Positions 22,931 to 35,569 of a DNA stretch of 64,000 nt are shown here, in pieces. This DNA comes from Anaeramoeba flamelloides (Eukaryota; Metamonada; Anaeramoebidae). Position 1 is the stretch's first letter. Each line of letters begins with the position of its first letter. Below the pieces are notes generated by a model. It saw nothing but the letters and a program-made list of their open reading frames with translations. It was not told where the DNA came from and did not search any database. The position numbers were made by a program, and so were the translations under genes. Location of the stretch: the NCBI GenBank assembly GCA_027625915.1, contig JANTQA010000036.1, positions 5,167,001 to 5,231,000 on the forward strand, in the 5' to 3' direction.

Positions 22931-24655
22931 CCAAGCACGGATTAATTATTATAGCAAAAATATCATGTTTCTTAACTTCGATAATCCCTTAATAATAAAA
23001 ATAATTATAGAATCTAGAATTAATTCCCTCTACACAGTTCCCATTTATAAATTATTTTTTTTTAATAAAAATTTAATTAATCTTTTAGGTTGTACATTAT
23101 ATAAAAAAATCTTAAAGTGTAATCAAACCTTTTAGTAATGTGATCAGTTTTTTCTGTCCAACTCAAAGCTATTTTTTTGATTATATTCTAAAAAAAAAAA
23201 AATAATAATATATCACTATCTAATCAATTTCCTGAAAAGTAATTATATATGATTTAATAATCGATTCAAGATTAATCCTTTAAATTTTATAATTATTTTT
23301 TATTTTTAATTAATATCTAAAGCTTTCTTCAGATTTTTACTTTAGGTTTTTCATTTCCGATAAAAATTTTAGACGTCTAACTCGGACATAATCTAGTTTA
23401 GCTACTTTTTTAATTGTATTAGATACTCACAAAGATTTTTTTAAATCTAATTTTTTAATAATTATAATTTTTATTATTGTTGGAATTTTTAAAATTATGA
23501 AATTACAAAAAATAAATTTTAACTCAAAAAAAAAATTTAGATTCAAAGTAACATATCTTTTAAAAAAATGAAGATTTTTGTTTTATAATTGTGAGGATAA
23601 TTAAAACTTTTTTCGATTTTGTTATTTTTCTAAAGTTAATACTATTTTTTTAAATAAACTGCTTTTATTTCCGCCCCAGTATCTGACCCGTATTTAAATG
23701 TTTTGCTCCTGGCTTTTTTAAAATAGAAACCTTCATCACACTTTATTCTAAAAAGTTTTGAATTTATGGATTTTGGAAAACTTGAAATAAGTTTTTAAAA
23801 TTCCCTAGTTTTTTAGAATGGATCGTCCTAAAATCAATAAATTGGGTTTTTTATTTACAAATTTTTTGAATGACGTACTGATATTTCCATGATAAATGGA
23901 AACAATTTTCACTTCATTTTCAATTTCCTTTTTCAAACAAAAGCATAAATTAAAAGCCTACTTACTTGAAAACTCTTTTTATAAATGAAAACATTTGGTA
24001 AAGGAAGTAGAAATTTTTTACAATTTCGAATTCCAATATCACTATTTAACTTGAAGAACAAAGGTTAAAATTTTTTTAAAAACTATATTCATCATTAATA
24101 ATATTTTTTTACTTTGTTCCTGGTAATCCTAAAATTTTTATTTATTAAGAAAACTGATAAAATAAAAATCAAGATCAATTTTTTTCTGATCTACAATAAA
24201 AAAATATGAGGTTTTCTCTAGATTATGTTCGTTTTAGTGTTAAAAAGACCTTTTTTGAGAAAAAGAGAATTTTGGGGGTCTAAATCGGCAACTTCTCATT
24301 TAAAAGAGTGAATTATAAACAAAGTCATCAGAAGAATTTGAATCTTAATTTTGTTATCTAAAAGTGAGATTACTTACAGAGAAGCGAAATAAAGAAGAAA
24401 AAATAAAGGAAATAAAGATCCCATCATCAGTTCATTTTTACTGCGTTTTTATTGTATTTTTACAATAATATTGGATTTTCAATGTTCATTCTTCAAGAAA
24501 AAACAAAAGCAACAAAAAGTAAGATTTCTTCAAAATACAAATGTTTTTCAAATTTATCTATTTTAAAGGATACAAAAATTCAATTAAAAAAATGTCAGAT
24601 CTTTTTACAGATCAAGTAATTGCAACAAAATAGAAATTTTTGAAATAATTAGTTA
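22931..24655. other. Intergenic, repeat scraps only
   Basis: The stretch 23880-24050 resembles the TTTTCACTTCATTTTCAATTT core of family C and forms a fold-back with itself. The stretch 23655-23720 (TTCCGCCCCAGTATCTGACC) resembles the end of repeat F near 33140. No gene is recognised. An open stretch at 22902-23135 has no motif. Confidence 0.4.
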
Positions 24656-25138
24656 CTGTTTTCATAATCATGTTTGAAGAAAAGATTTATCTATTTCAAA
24701 AGAAAAAATGTGTTTCTTTTTTATCAAGAAACCGAAACATTAACAGATCAAAGAAACCAACAATAAACCAGAGGTAAATATATTACTGATTTCTTAAAGT
24801 GCTATTAATTAAAAAGAAATTATAAAAATGAAAGGATCAAATATGAAAAATTATCTCAAAAAATAGAAAAAATTTCCAAATTATAATTTAATCAACAAAA
24901 AAACAAAAAGATTTACAAAAAAAAGAGATAATTATTAAAATTTTAAACAAATTGCCTTCCTAATTAAAAATTTACTGGAAATATCAAGTATTTGACCTTC
25001 AAAATTGATTCGAACTTAAGTCTACTATTTGGTAATCAATTGGGTGTTTCCTTTGTAAAAAGAAGAGAAAAAAAGCACAGATTATATTTTGAAATAGGGA
25101 TTATAGTAGTGGTGAGAAACACATTATTTTGATCACTG
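24656..25138 (+). mobile_element. TA-flanked non-autonomous element, family T2, copy 3
   Basis: The element is 483 bp, preceded by TA (24654-24655). The left tip is CTGTTTTCATAATCATG and the right tip ends ATTATTTTGATCACTG. It has the same length as the copy at 51517-51999 and matches it along its whole body. Confidence 0.75.
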
Positions 25139-25857
25139 TGTCTAGAAAATTTCAGGAGGGGTTTGATTTTCAAGGCTGATTGGGCCTTGGCGTTGTTGTA
25201 ATTACAAGGTCGCTTTTTAAATCGAACAACATAAAAATGGAACGATATTGACTTTTTCAAAAGGTAAAATATTTTTTGTCCCAGGTATTCCTTTTCACAA
25301 CCTTTTCAAAGTATTGTAAGTATGAATTTAATGAAGTGTGTTTTTATTTTTTTTAGATTGTGAATTACGATTACCTTTTATCCTCATAGATTCCAATTAT
25401 AATTTCAGTGTTGAACAAAAAGTCATTTAATTTTATTTCATGAGTAAAAATAAAAGTAAACAATCTGCTTATTTTCAAAGATCACAACACAAAAGTCCTT
25501 TATTGACTTGAATAACAAAATATAAATTTACAATCTAAATTAAAAACTACAATTATAAATTTGTTTATTGTAAATAAGGTAAAAGTAAATCTTTTAAAAC
25601 TGTTAAATTCGAATCACAAATTTCATGAATTCAAACAAAACAATCCAAAGACAGTTGAAGAAAAATAACAAATGAAAAAAATTAAAATTTTCAAATTCTC
25701 TCCAAAAAAAACCCACAATTAGGATCTCTTTTTTTCACCATTCCTCTTCAACTTTTTTCATTTTTTTCCAAACTTGTTCTTTTACATTTTTTTTTTGCTT
25801 TTTTCAAAGTCAATATTTTTTTTTTCTTGATTTAATTTTTATTTTACGTGTACAAAT
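25139..25857. other. 5' flank of the CCCH gene with a GC-elevated island
   Basis: Bases 25150-25215 (around GGCTGATTGGGCCTTGGCG) are far more GC-rich than anything nearby and are open on the minus strand (KKRPCNYNNAKAQSALKIK). It may be an exon of an unseen gene or a repeat remnant. The 100 bases before the CCCH start are T-rich and probably hold its promoter. Confidence 0.3.
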
Positions 25858-26346
25858 ATGTTTCATCAAAACGAACCAATAATAATTCAACAACAACCTA
25901 TCTTGAGTATTTCGTCACCTGATCAATTTACTCATTTCCACCCACAAAACAATCCACTTCATAATCTCTTGTTAAAAACAAAATCAAATCTTACAACCCC
26001 AACAAGAACTAATTATGAACCAAACAGTCCCAAGAGCAGCCTCAAGAGTGAAGGCTCAAAACAAGCCAAGGTCAACAATCGTAATATCAAGAATTTAAAA
26101 TATAAAACTGAAGTGTGTCGTAATTTTTTTGGAGACGAGTGTGTCTGTGAATTTGGTAAACGATGTAACTTTATTCATTATAGAGATAAACCAGAATCAA
26201 TTGCACTCGGATCTGTTCATGCGCTTAAGGCACTAAACCTGTACCATTTAGTTTCTAATCGAAACCTGATCACAATCCAAAAACAAAAACAACAACAACA
26301 ACAAAGAAGAAGATTGCCAATATTCCAGTCACTGACAAAATACTAA
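25858..26346 (+). CDS. Single CCCH zinc-finger protein, TTP-like
   Basis: A 162-residue intronless protein. The N-terminal 75 residues are Gln/Asn/Pro/Ser-rich and look disordered. At residues about 81-108 lies KYKTEVCRNFFGDECVCE followed by FGKRCNFIH, which is the lead-in and finger of the tristetraprolin (TIS11) family. That family binds AU-rich elements in mRNA 3' ends and recruits deadenylation. Two features differ from the classic protein. There is only one finger instead of two, and the first spacing is C-x9-C (or C-x7-C if the inner Cys is used) rather than C-x8-C. The tail has KQKQQQQQRRR. In so AU-rich a transcriptome its target choice cannot be guessed. The start is the first ATG after a T-rich leader. 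Confidence 0.9.
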   Translation: MFHQNEPIIIQQQPILSISSPDQFTHFHPQNNPLHNLLLKTKSNLTTPTRTNYEPNSPKSSLKSEGSKQAKVNNRNIKNLKYKTEVCRNFFGDECVCEFGKRCNFIHYRDKPESIALGSVHALKALNLYHLVSNRNLITIQKQKQQQQQRRRLPIFQSLTKY

Positions 26347-27534
26347 ACTTCTTTACTTTTTTTAAAAACCCAACACTAATTCTTGAAAGAATTAGTAATT
26401 TGTGTAAAGGAAATTTTTTTGTGATTTTAATCTTTATTTTTTTAATTTTTCTTACTTTGATTTAATTTTTTTTTTCTTTTATTTTGTTTGTTTCAATCTT
26501 CTTTAATTTTGTTTAACTTTTATTAATTAATTTATTTTCTTGTTTTTTTTAAATAACCGTCTGTCATTTTACAAATTTATATATATTTTTAATGAACAAA
26601 ATACCTAAAGTAATAATTTAAATAAAAATATTTTTTTGAATTTCTTTGAATTTTTTTTTTTTTTGTTGGTTGCTTCTAATTTGATCATATATTGTATGGA
26701 AAAACTCATTTTATTTCGATTATTATTAAAATGCCGATATCACTCTGTTCTTTTTGGAACCACTTACTCGATTTAAAAGAGTAGTTTCAGAAAAAAGAAG
26801 TGCCTTTTTTTAATACTCTTATTTACAACATAATTATACAATATTTTGTTTTTAATTTTTCAAAATAAATTATTTCCTCATTAGAACTTTACAAAAGATT
26901 AATCCTTCCGAAACCCAATGAATAACGAAGTTTGTGTAGCACTAAATTGTGGTTTTCCTTGGTCAACATTGGAGATCTTTACAGTATTTTTATTTTTAAA
27001 TTTTTTCATCATATGTTACATGTATAAGTGTTATGTATTTTTCAAAATTAGGTTTAGTTTAAATTATTAAAATAATATCATCAATAACTAATAATTTTCC
27101 TATTGTTCCTCTGAAAAAATAAATTCTAAATTACAAAATAATAATCTATTAAAGAAATTTTTTAATAAAAAATAATTTTAAATTAAGGCTTTAAAATTAC
27201 AAAAAAATGAAAAAGTATTATCCTGAGTTAGTTCAGATATCTTATTATTGTGATTTTCACGTGATCGATCTTCAACTTAAAGGTATTTGAAATTTAAATT
27301 GGAAATATTTTCATCCGTGATTATTTTCTCCAATTCATCATAATTTAACATTTCTCGTTATTAGTAAACCAAAATAATGTAAAATATTGTATAACTAAAT
27401 TAATAAAGTTTCCAAAATTCTATTTATTCTTTGATTTTTGTTAAGAAAATTAAAATAAGGAAAATGAAGTGACAATTTCTCACCATTTATTCTTCAAATA
27501 CCCGTAATTGCTTGCCAAACCTATGAAGTTTTAC
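26347..27534. other. Intergenic, nothing recognised
   Basis: T-rich 3' flank of the CCCH gene followed by A/T tracts. I found no repeat partner. Confidence 0.45.
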
Positions 27535-27720
27535 ACTACCTTTAATTCGAAACAAGATTATCTTGTGTGAATTCGGGGACTTGCCGTCAAGTGCAGTTGA
27601 TTGTGGTATAGTACCTAGCTTTTCCAGAATTTGAAATAAATTAGTAAAATCAACTATTTTACTCAATTCTTTCAAAACCTAGAAAACCTAAATACAGAAG
27701 ATAGGTTTTTTTTTCTTGTC
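27535..27720. repeat. Modular hairpin repeat, short locus
   Basis: Contains CTTGCCGTCAAGTGCAG, then CCTAGCTTTTCCAGAATTTG, and ends with AACCTAGAAAACCT. These are the same modules as in the arrays at 38260, 52318 and 58862, in degraded form. Confidence 0.55.
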
Positions 27721-28099
27721 AAAAATTAAAAGGAAATTTAAGAAATTTGTTTTTTACTTTATTAAAATGAAAAATAAATCAATTAAATGTTTATAGAGTT
27801 GCTTTTTTTATTTTAAAAATCGATTTATTTTCAAAATAAATATAAACGTCGAGAGAAGAAAAATTTTTTTATTACTTTTAAAATCTAAAAATCAACAAAA
27901 TTCATTTTTATAATCTTGGAATTGATTTACCGATCTTGGGTTTTTGGAAAAAAATCATATGTAAATTATTATCCTGGAACATTTTATATATATTTTTCTT
28001 CTCTTATTTTATTTGGATAAATTTTTCTTTAATATGCGATTTCTCTCAATAAATGCTTTATTTTTTTTCTATAAATTCCATTTCAAAAATTATAACTTG

Positions 28100-28690
28100 C
28101 CAAAAATAGGGAATTGAGTTATATATTTAGTATATATAAATAACAACCCAATTCCCAAAATTTTGACTCACAATTAAAAATATGCAAAATAAAAAACAAT
28201 TTATTACATTTTTACAAACTAAAGATAAAACCACATTTAAGTTACCCAATATTAATATTCTTATAAGTAATCATTTTCGTCCAAATAAAATAAAAAAATA
28301 AAAAACGATAAATCAAAATTGGTGTGTCCAAAATAATGAAAGGAGCGGAAGACAAAATGTATTGGTTAATTTGTTGATATATAACCAAACAATTGTTGAT
28401 CGATCAAATGATAAGATAAAATCAACCAATTATATGTGATTTTCCAATTTAACAAACTCAACACTAATCTTCTATCAACCATCAAAAATAAATCTAGTTC
28501 GAAAGAAACAGATTACATAAATGGAAAAAAGGAAATGAAAATAAAACAAAAAAGATAAAAAATGAAATAGTTTGTAAAATCAAAATTATTCTTAAATTTT
28601 TAGTAAAGTGGAGTATCGTTATTCTATTTCAACCATTTAAACCGTGTTCAAATATTTAGTAATAATTTAGATATTTTTAAAAACTGTATT
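28100..28690 (+). repeat. Repeat G, copy 1
   Basis: About 550 bp directly similar to 42280-42800 and more weakly to 47905-48430. Landmarks are ACAATTGTTGATCGATCAAA and GAAATAGTTTGTAAAATCAA. The copy at 42280 lies inside a TTAA element. At this copy's left border is a palindrome, GGGAATTG...CAATTCCC (28110-28157). Confidence 0.65.
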
Positions 28691-29155
28691 TAACTCGAAG
28701 ATATCAAGCCAAAAATCAAAAAATCTACTTTTTTTAATAAACCAAACTTAGATTATTCAAAAACATTGGGAAAGCATCAACTTTGGTTAGATTTCTGATT
28801 CATATAAGAAATACATGAACAAATTATAAATTCCAAAATACAAATAAAAAATGTTATTAAAGATTTTTGTGACCCTTTTACTGTAATGTCATGTGCAAAA
28901 TTTCTGAATTTCTTTAGAAAATTAAAACTGTTGACAATAAGCCTTTTTAAGTGCAAATTTATTCATTTCGAAAAGAAAACACAAAGCCTAACTTTTCTTA
29001 ATGTCAACTTCATGTTTTGAATAACCATTTTACCAATTTTTTTCAAATTTATTTTTTTAAAAAAATAAAAAAGAAAAGAAGAAAAAAAAAGTTCTATAAA
29101 TCAAAGAACAAAAAAATAAATATTTAATAACTGAGAAACAATAATTTTGATTTAA

Positions 29156-30352
29156 GGAAGTAAGTACATTTTACCATTTTGAAAAATTTTAATTGTGATA
29201 ACATTACTGGAAAAATATTTTTTCAGTGCCACCAGATATTGAAACCTTAAAACCAAAAAACCATTCGCTAGTTTATTCGTGAAAAGAATCAAAGTAATTC
29301 AGAGTTGAATCTTAAATTTTTCAATTTTTTGAACATTTTTTTTGATCAAATTTTTCTTTTTATTAAATTTGGTTTTGGATCTCGAGATGTGTTTATACAA
29401 ACGATTGAAATTAATCAAACAGTAAACCAAAAAAATATACCCGAAAGGGTGCGCATTTGAAAAAAATATTTTCTTTGAGAAGACCAAACACGAAAGATCA
29501 CCATTCCAAATAAATTTGTTGAAATCCAGAATGAAAAAAAAAAAAATCGATAAAATCCTATTTTCGAAGATTGATTTTCTTTATCTTCTTAGTTTGTATG
29601 AATACAAACTATTTTTTTCCTTAAATTTATTGTCCCATTACTATTTATTATTATTTTAAAAAACATTTTGTGACAAATTTGCTTTCAAAATTCTTTTTTA
29701 AAATATTTTTATCAAACAAAGTCATAACAAGGAATACTATTTCAAAAATTACAATAAAGGGGTTGGATTCTTTGAATCAAAAAACAGTTACAAAAGATTC
29801 AAATCAAAATAATTGAAAAATTCAAGAACAAATTTCAATCAGATTCAGAATCTTTTTGAGATCTCATTTTAATGGAAAATAAATAATTATCAAATCAACG
29901 TAATTTGTCCAATAAACCCTTATTCTTAAGAACAATTAAAAAATCACTTATTTTCTGAACTAAAACTAGAATTAGATGAATTAAATGAAAATAGGATTTA
30001 TAAATTCATTTTGGAAATTCTTTAGAAATAAACAGTAATTTGTTTTTCAAAAATTTCCCAAATAAAATTATTTTCATAAAGAATTAAAAATAAAACCAAA
30101 TAAAGAATAAGTAATTGTGTAAAATGTTATAGATAAGATCAAGTAATAAATGATTTTTATTTATTTTTTTTTGATCAATTTTTTCATTTTTTTGATTTGC
30201 GTTTTTTTGTTGGTATGAAAATATCTTATACTAGGATATATTCCACTCAAGTATTTATGAAAATATCAATTTATTTGGCTAAATAAATGATTTGAAGAAT
30301 TCAGTTTCACATAAATGGTGGCACTCAAAAAATGAAAAATGTACTTACCCCC
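29156..30352 (-). mobile_element. TTAA-flanked non-autonomous element, family A, copy 2
   Basis: The element is 1197 bp, bounded by TTAA (29152-29155 and 30353-30356). It is inverted relative to 1413-2626 and similar along its full length. Its tips are GGAAGTAAGTACATTTTACC and, inverted, GGGGGTAAGTACATTTTTC. There is no coding capacity. Confidence 0.82.
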
Positions 30353-30356
30353 TTAA

Positions 30357-31358
30357 AAATTGAAAATTTATTTTGAGAGGAATAATAAATTAAACTCATA
30401 GAATATGTTCTACTTCTTCAATAAAACTGGATACCTTTGACGGAAAAAGAGTTTATTTGTCCCCACAAGTATTCAAGAACAACTAATAATTAAATCTTAT
30501 TTATAATTCACATTTAAATCATTCTAAATCTATAAAAACCTGATATTTTTAAAAATCAAAATAATAAAATAAAACCAAAAACTAAAAAAAAGTGAGTCAC
30601 AATTTTTGAAAAGAGTCTTACAGTTTTTTTATTACTGAACTTTTACTGAAAAAAAGGTTAAGGCAGAGATTTTTTGTTAATAATTAAAGCCATTTTAAAA
30701 GACATTATATAGTCTCAATTTATATCGAAGAAATTTTTGTCTTTTTGAAGATCTTAATTTTTTTTCACATGATCTTTTGCAAAAAAAGTCTCAAAAAGAA
30801 AAAAAAAGAAAAAGAAAAAGAAAAAGAAAAGAAAAACAAAAATTTGAAAAAGCAAAACGAAAATTTGACCAAATTAGAAAAAAATGATTCTGATCCTAAA
30901 AATTGAAATTTTATTATCAAGAATATGGATAAAATCAGACCAAAACAACTTTCAATAACAAGTATAAAGTGAGTCAAAATTTTTGAAAAATAGTTTACTT
31001 TTCCAGAATTGAAATAGAAATCATCAAATACTGTAATCTATTATAACCCGGGAGAAATATACTTCAACCACCATGTTTTTAAACCAGAAAAATCACCCAA
31101 ATGTAAAACAATAAAATTGGAAATTTCCAAATTTACTGGTTAAGGTAATTATTTCGATATTTTTAAATAAATAAAAAAAAAACAAAAATTAATTAAAATT
31201 TTTTATTTGTAAAAATTTGGAAAGAATTCAAAAATATATCGGGTTGTTTATTAAAAAACTTTGGATGTTTTAATTCAAATATAAATCAAAAAATTTTTCA
31301 AAAATAAAAAAAAAAAAAATTTTAATAATTAGAATTTTGTAGACCATAACAAAACAAT
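30357..31358. other. 3' flank of RPB11, nothing but tracts
   Basis: A purine run (GAAAAA repeats) lies at 30797-30836. Two AGTGAGTCA strings (30592, 30970) resemble the small repeat seen at 10808 and 63893. No gene is recognised. Confidence 0.45.
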
Positions 31359-34300
31359 TTAATTAAATGTGCTTAGATCGTCACTGAAATCTTTTTCCAA
31401 TTTTTTAATTGTTTCCTTCAAATTAGAAATTGAGGTTTCTAAGGCTTGTGTTGGAGTTGTTTGTCCATTTGTTTGTATTTTTAGATGTAAATCAAATGAG
31501 AGTGGATGTGGTATTTTATACCCAGAAAATAATACATTTTGATCTTCTAGTAAAGCCCTATTATACCATAATATATATATATATATATATAAATTCAAAA
31601 CAAATTTAAAAACATATAATTTTAATAATTTGATTTTGAAGAGAAAATTAAAAAAACAAAAAAAAAATTATATTTATTCAGAATTTTATAGAAATAAGAT
31701 AAAAATTGTTAACATTTCGAATATTATTTAAATTTTCACAAAATAAAACAAGATAAATTTTTTTTTATTTATTATTATTTCACGAAGGAGTTTTTAATTC
31801 CTCTTATTTAGCCGAATCAAAGATAATTTTTTTTCAGTTTTAAAAATTTTATTCTATGCTTATTTCACCAAATATATTAAAGTTATAGACATATACACAC
31901 CAAAAAATATATATAAATAGACTAAAAAACTATTTATTATTATAATAATAATTAAATAGTGAACATTTACTTTCTCATATTTTCCCGAGTTTCTAATAAA
32001 AAAAAAAAAAAATGATTTAAAGATCAAAAAAAAAAATAAATTTAAATCAATTAATTGATATTATTTTTCAAAAAATACATTCTTCAAAAATATTTAAAAT
32101 ATGTTTTTTGATTTTAAACGTAATTCACCTACAATAACAAGTTGTAACTTTTTATTCCTGTATCATTTTAACTAAACAAATTACAACATAAAAGAATACA
32201 AATATATCTTTATTGTCACTTGTTTATATTTTAATAATTTAAATAGCAAAATTAATTTTTTTTTAAATTAACATCAAATTAAACAATTGTTGTCCACTTA
32301 TTTTTCTTTGTGAATATTTTTTGAACTTTGTTTTTTTCATTTAAATCAATAGGAATAATAACCAATATTATTATTTTTAATGTCAAATCAATAAATTAGC
32401 ATTCCATTCTGATGTAGATTATCACCATTTTTTTTGTTTTTTGATGATTTTATGAAATATTTCTAAAAATAGTTACAAAAATTCACCATAATCTACAAAT
32501 TTCACGATTTTCAAAAAAAAAAAAAATTGAGTAATATTTTAATTTTATTGAATTCTTTGAAATTTTGCTTAAAAATTCAATAAACAGATGTATATATATA
32601 TAGATATATACAAAGAGATCAAAAATGTCTTAATTGGTGCTTAATTAATTATATTTTGTATAAAAAGATAAAAAATTAAATCTTAATTTTTTGAGTTGGT
32701 TTAGATATTTTCAGAAATAATTGTTTAAACTTGTGAAATCTATTTTAATTAGTGAAAAATGAGAAAATGGCGATAATGGGCCAAACTCCAGATAATGTCA
32801 TTTTATCATTAAAAAAATTATATTGATGAATTTACTCATAAAAAAAAAAAAGAAAATATTTGTATTGTTTAAAGAAACTCCTAAAGTATAAAAACAGAAT
32901 TGTGGACTTTTTTTAAATTATTTTTGTTCAATTTCCTTTTTTATAAACTCCAAAAAAAAAATGATTAACAAAAATTTTACTTCATTTTGTATGCATTTAA
33001 GGAGTTCTAAATTAATTTTTCAGATACAGCTATTTTAAAAAAGTGAATGCTTTTTTTTTTTTGAGATTATGCCAGAATTAAAACTTTTTTAAATTTTTCT
33101 GTTTTAATAAAGTGTGGTCTTTTTTTAAAAAAAGTGTTTTTATTCCCACCCCAATCTCTACATTACATTTAAAGGTTGGTTACTTCCTTTATTAAAACAC
33201 AAAACTTTCAAAAAAGTTTTGTTTCTGAAAAAGTTTTTATTTTTCAAAAACAGAAAAACTTGAATAAAAGTTTTAATTCAAAAAATATTTACACTTTGAA
33301 AAGGAAAACTTCAAAAAAGTTTATAAAAAATCATCACTTTTTGAAAATAGATACATATTACAAATGCCAACCTTTCATTTTGGTTAAAGTTCAGATGATC
33401 TTTTATCTAAAGATAAAACTAAGTTATTTTGGGAAAAAATGCAGTTTTTTATGGTTTTTATTTTTTTGGATCTACTGTAAATACCCACTTACTAACAAAG
33501 TAGGAATTAAGATAGTCTTGGTTTATGGTGAAAATTTTTAAATTTTACAGGTTCTTCGTTCTTTTGAACCTAAGAACGAATTAACTGACTTAAAGCCCTA
33601 GTACCAGTATAAAAGCAAAAAATGTCCATTTTTTTTCAATCTCCTTTTTCAAAAACCCCACAAACAAATAGCTGACTTAAATGAAAAATTAATTGGATAA
33701 ATATCTTTTTGGATGTATTTCTAAGTACTTTGTAAGTGTAGTTTTAGAGTAGAACAAACAATAAAAACTCTAAAAAACTCCATTTTTTATAAAAAATAAT
33801 TTATTTTAATCTTTTGAATAAAATATCGTCTGAACCTTAACCAATATAAAAGGGTGGCATTTGTAATGAATCTGAAGAATTCATTTGGAACATAAATCCT
33901 TAATATCAGCAAATTTTAAAAATAATAATTATTTTGATTTAAAATCTCTGAAAAAATTGAGATTTTTTTTTTTTTACATTTTTTCCCCTGTCCAAATCTT
34001 CTTTATATTGAGAAGAAGAGTTAAAAAGGAAAAAGATCAAGTGGTTACTTGCTAATACCGAGATACTGAAACACGAAAGTATGAGTAACTTTGAAAATAA
34101 AATCTAAAAAGCAAAAGCAAAAAAGCGACCTAAAGGTTTGTGGCAAATCAGATCAAAAAGAAAAAAGAAATTACAACAATTAAATAATGATCCCCAAGTG
34201 AACATTCTTGATCAATTATCAAATTAAATTAAATTAACCAAAAGTATTGTGACTGTGATTTTGGGGGTTCTTAATTAAAGATTGCATTGGTTTTGTTTTG

Positions 34301-35270
34301 ATTTTTTTACCAATTGCTTCTTATAAACATTTTTTAAATTTCTTTTTCTTTTTTCCTTTTTTTTTTTTTCAATTTTTTTCTTTTGCTTTTTAAACATGAA
34401 AAAAATTTTGGGTATGTATTTTCCTTGAAGAATCGTGAAATCTATGATTTTACTCTTAAATTGCATTTGAGTAAATTTAAGTAAAATGACATTTAGAGTG
34501 TAATTTACACTTCTTCCATTAATAAATAAATAAATAAATAAAAATTGAGATTTTTTTTCAAGTCAAGAAAAGATCAAAGTTTTTGAAAAGAAAAAAAGTA
34601 TTCAAGTTTGTCAGATCTGTAATAAAATTATTCGTGAAACCAAATGGTTGTGTAAAAAATAAATAAATAATTCAAATTAACGAATTTGCTTTTAAATTGT
34701 TTAACATTTTTAAAAGTGATTAATAAAAATTTTAAAGAGTATTGCTCAAAGGTGTTGAACAACTTTAGTCAATCTGTTTGGTGACGAACGATTTTTAATT
34801 TTAAGTTTTCACCTTTTGAAAATGGCTGTGTCATAATTTCTTGATTAAAAATTGAATCAAACAATAATTCCTTTTGGAAATTCTTGAAGAAAAACTTTAG
34901 AGTAAATATTAAAACAATAAAAAAAAAGAATCTTTGACAATTACAAAAAAAGGAACGTTAAATATGATGAAATTGTGGGTAAAAGAAAATGATGCGAAAT
35001 CAAAATTGTTATTTCTTTTCTTTGATTTTGAAATTGTTTTTACAAAAAAAAAACATTTTATTCTTTGCCAATTAAAAATTTCATGATAAAGTAGAATCGA
35101 AGGATCTTGAAGCAAAAGTAAAATTAAGTGATTGGATCCATGAAAATTTGTTTGTTGAAACACACCATTTATTTAAAATACAAAGGTTTAAAATAATTGG
35201 AATTATTTTTTTTTTGTTTTTGTTTTTTTGTTAACGTGTATTTGATCGCCTGGTGGCATTAAAAAGAATG

Positions 35271-35301
<31 letters not shown>

Positions 35302-35569
35302 GATTGAAATTAAGACTTGAATTCACTTACATTCTAATCAAATTACCAAGTGTATGATCTTCTTTTCTTATCACAAAATTCATTGAATTTGTTACACGAG
35401 TATCTTTTTCTGCAGTAATTCTTTAATAATTTTGAAAAGGAAAGTAAAAAAAAAAAACAATTCAGAAAGTGTCTAAAAAAACAAAAAAACAGTTTAATCA
35501 AAAAGAAATTATATACTTATCCTCTCCTTGTTCAAGAACAAAAGACTCATAGCTTTCTGGGTGATTCAT
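31359..35569 (-). CDS. RPB11: RNA polymerase II subunit RPB11
   Basis: There are three exons on the minus strand, 35517-35569, 35331-35420 and 31359-31557, giving 113 residues (human has 117). RPB11 pairs with RPB3 to form the alpha-like platform on which RNA polymerase II assembles in the nucleus. The protein starts MNHPESYESFVLEQGEDK, continues with EKDTRV, then the hallmark KEDHTLGNLIRMALLEDQNV, then LFSGYKIPHPL and a C-terminal helix. The VLFxGYKxPHPL segment separates it from the pol I/III paralogue. Intron 1 is 96 bp (GTATAT...AAAG) and rebuilds a Lys codon. Intron 2 is 3773 bp (GTAAGT...ATAG) and rebuilds a Met codon. All phases fit without adjustment. Exon 2 is only 90 bases, easily lost by automatic annotation. 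The single-copy, essential nature of this subunit suggests these coding exons are under strong constraint. Confidence 0.95.
31558..35330 (-). other. 3.8-kb intron 2 of RPB11
   Basis: The intron holds repeat F copy 2 (33000-33370), a short (TA)n run (31570-31592) near the acceptor, a (AATA)n run near 34523-34542 and a 25-A run near 35271-35296. Open stretches such as 33176-33541 lie in repeat F and are not genes. Confidence 0.85.
33000..33370. repeat. Repeat F, copy 2
   Basis: Inverted match to 5160-5480, with AACTTGAATAAAAGTTTTAA and AAAAATCATCACTTTTTGAA. It is self-complementary in part. Confidence 0.5.

Noticed and set aside
33176-33541. 121-codon open frame on the plus strand
   Set aside because: It lies within repeat F and the RPB11 intron; its protein is a string of Lys, Phe and Ser from AAAACTTTTT palindromes.
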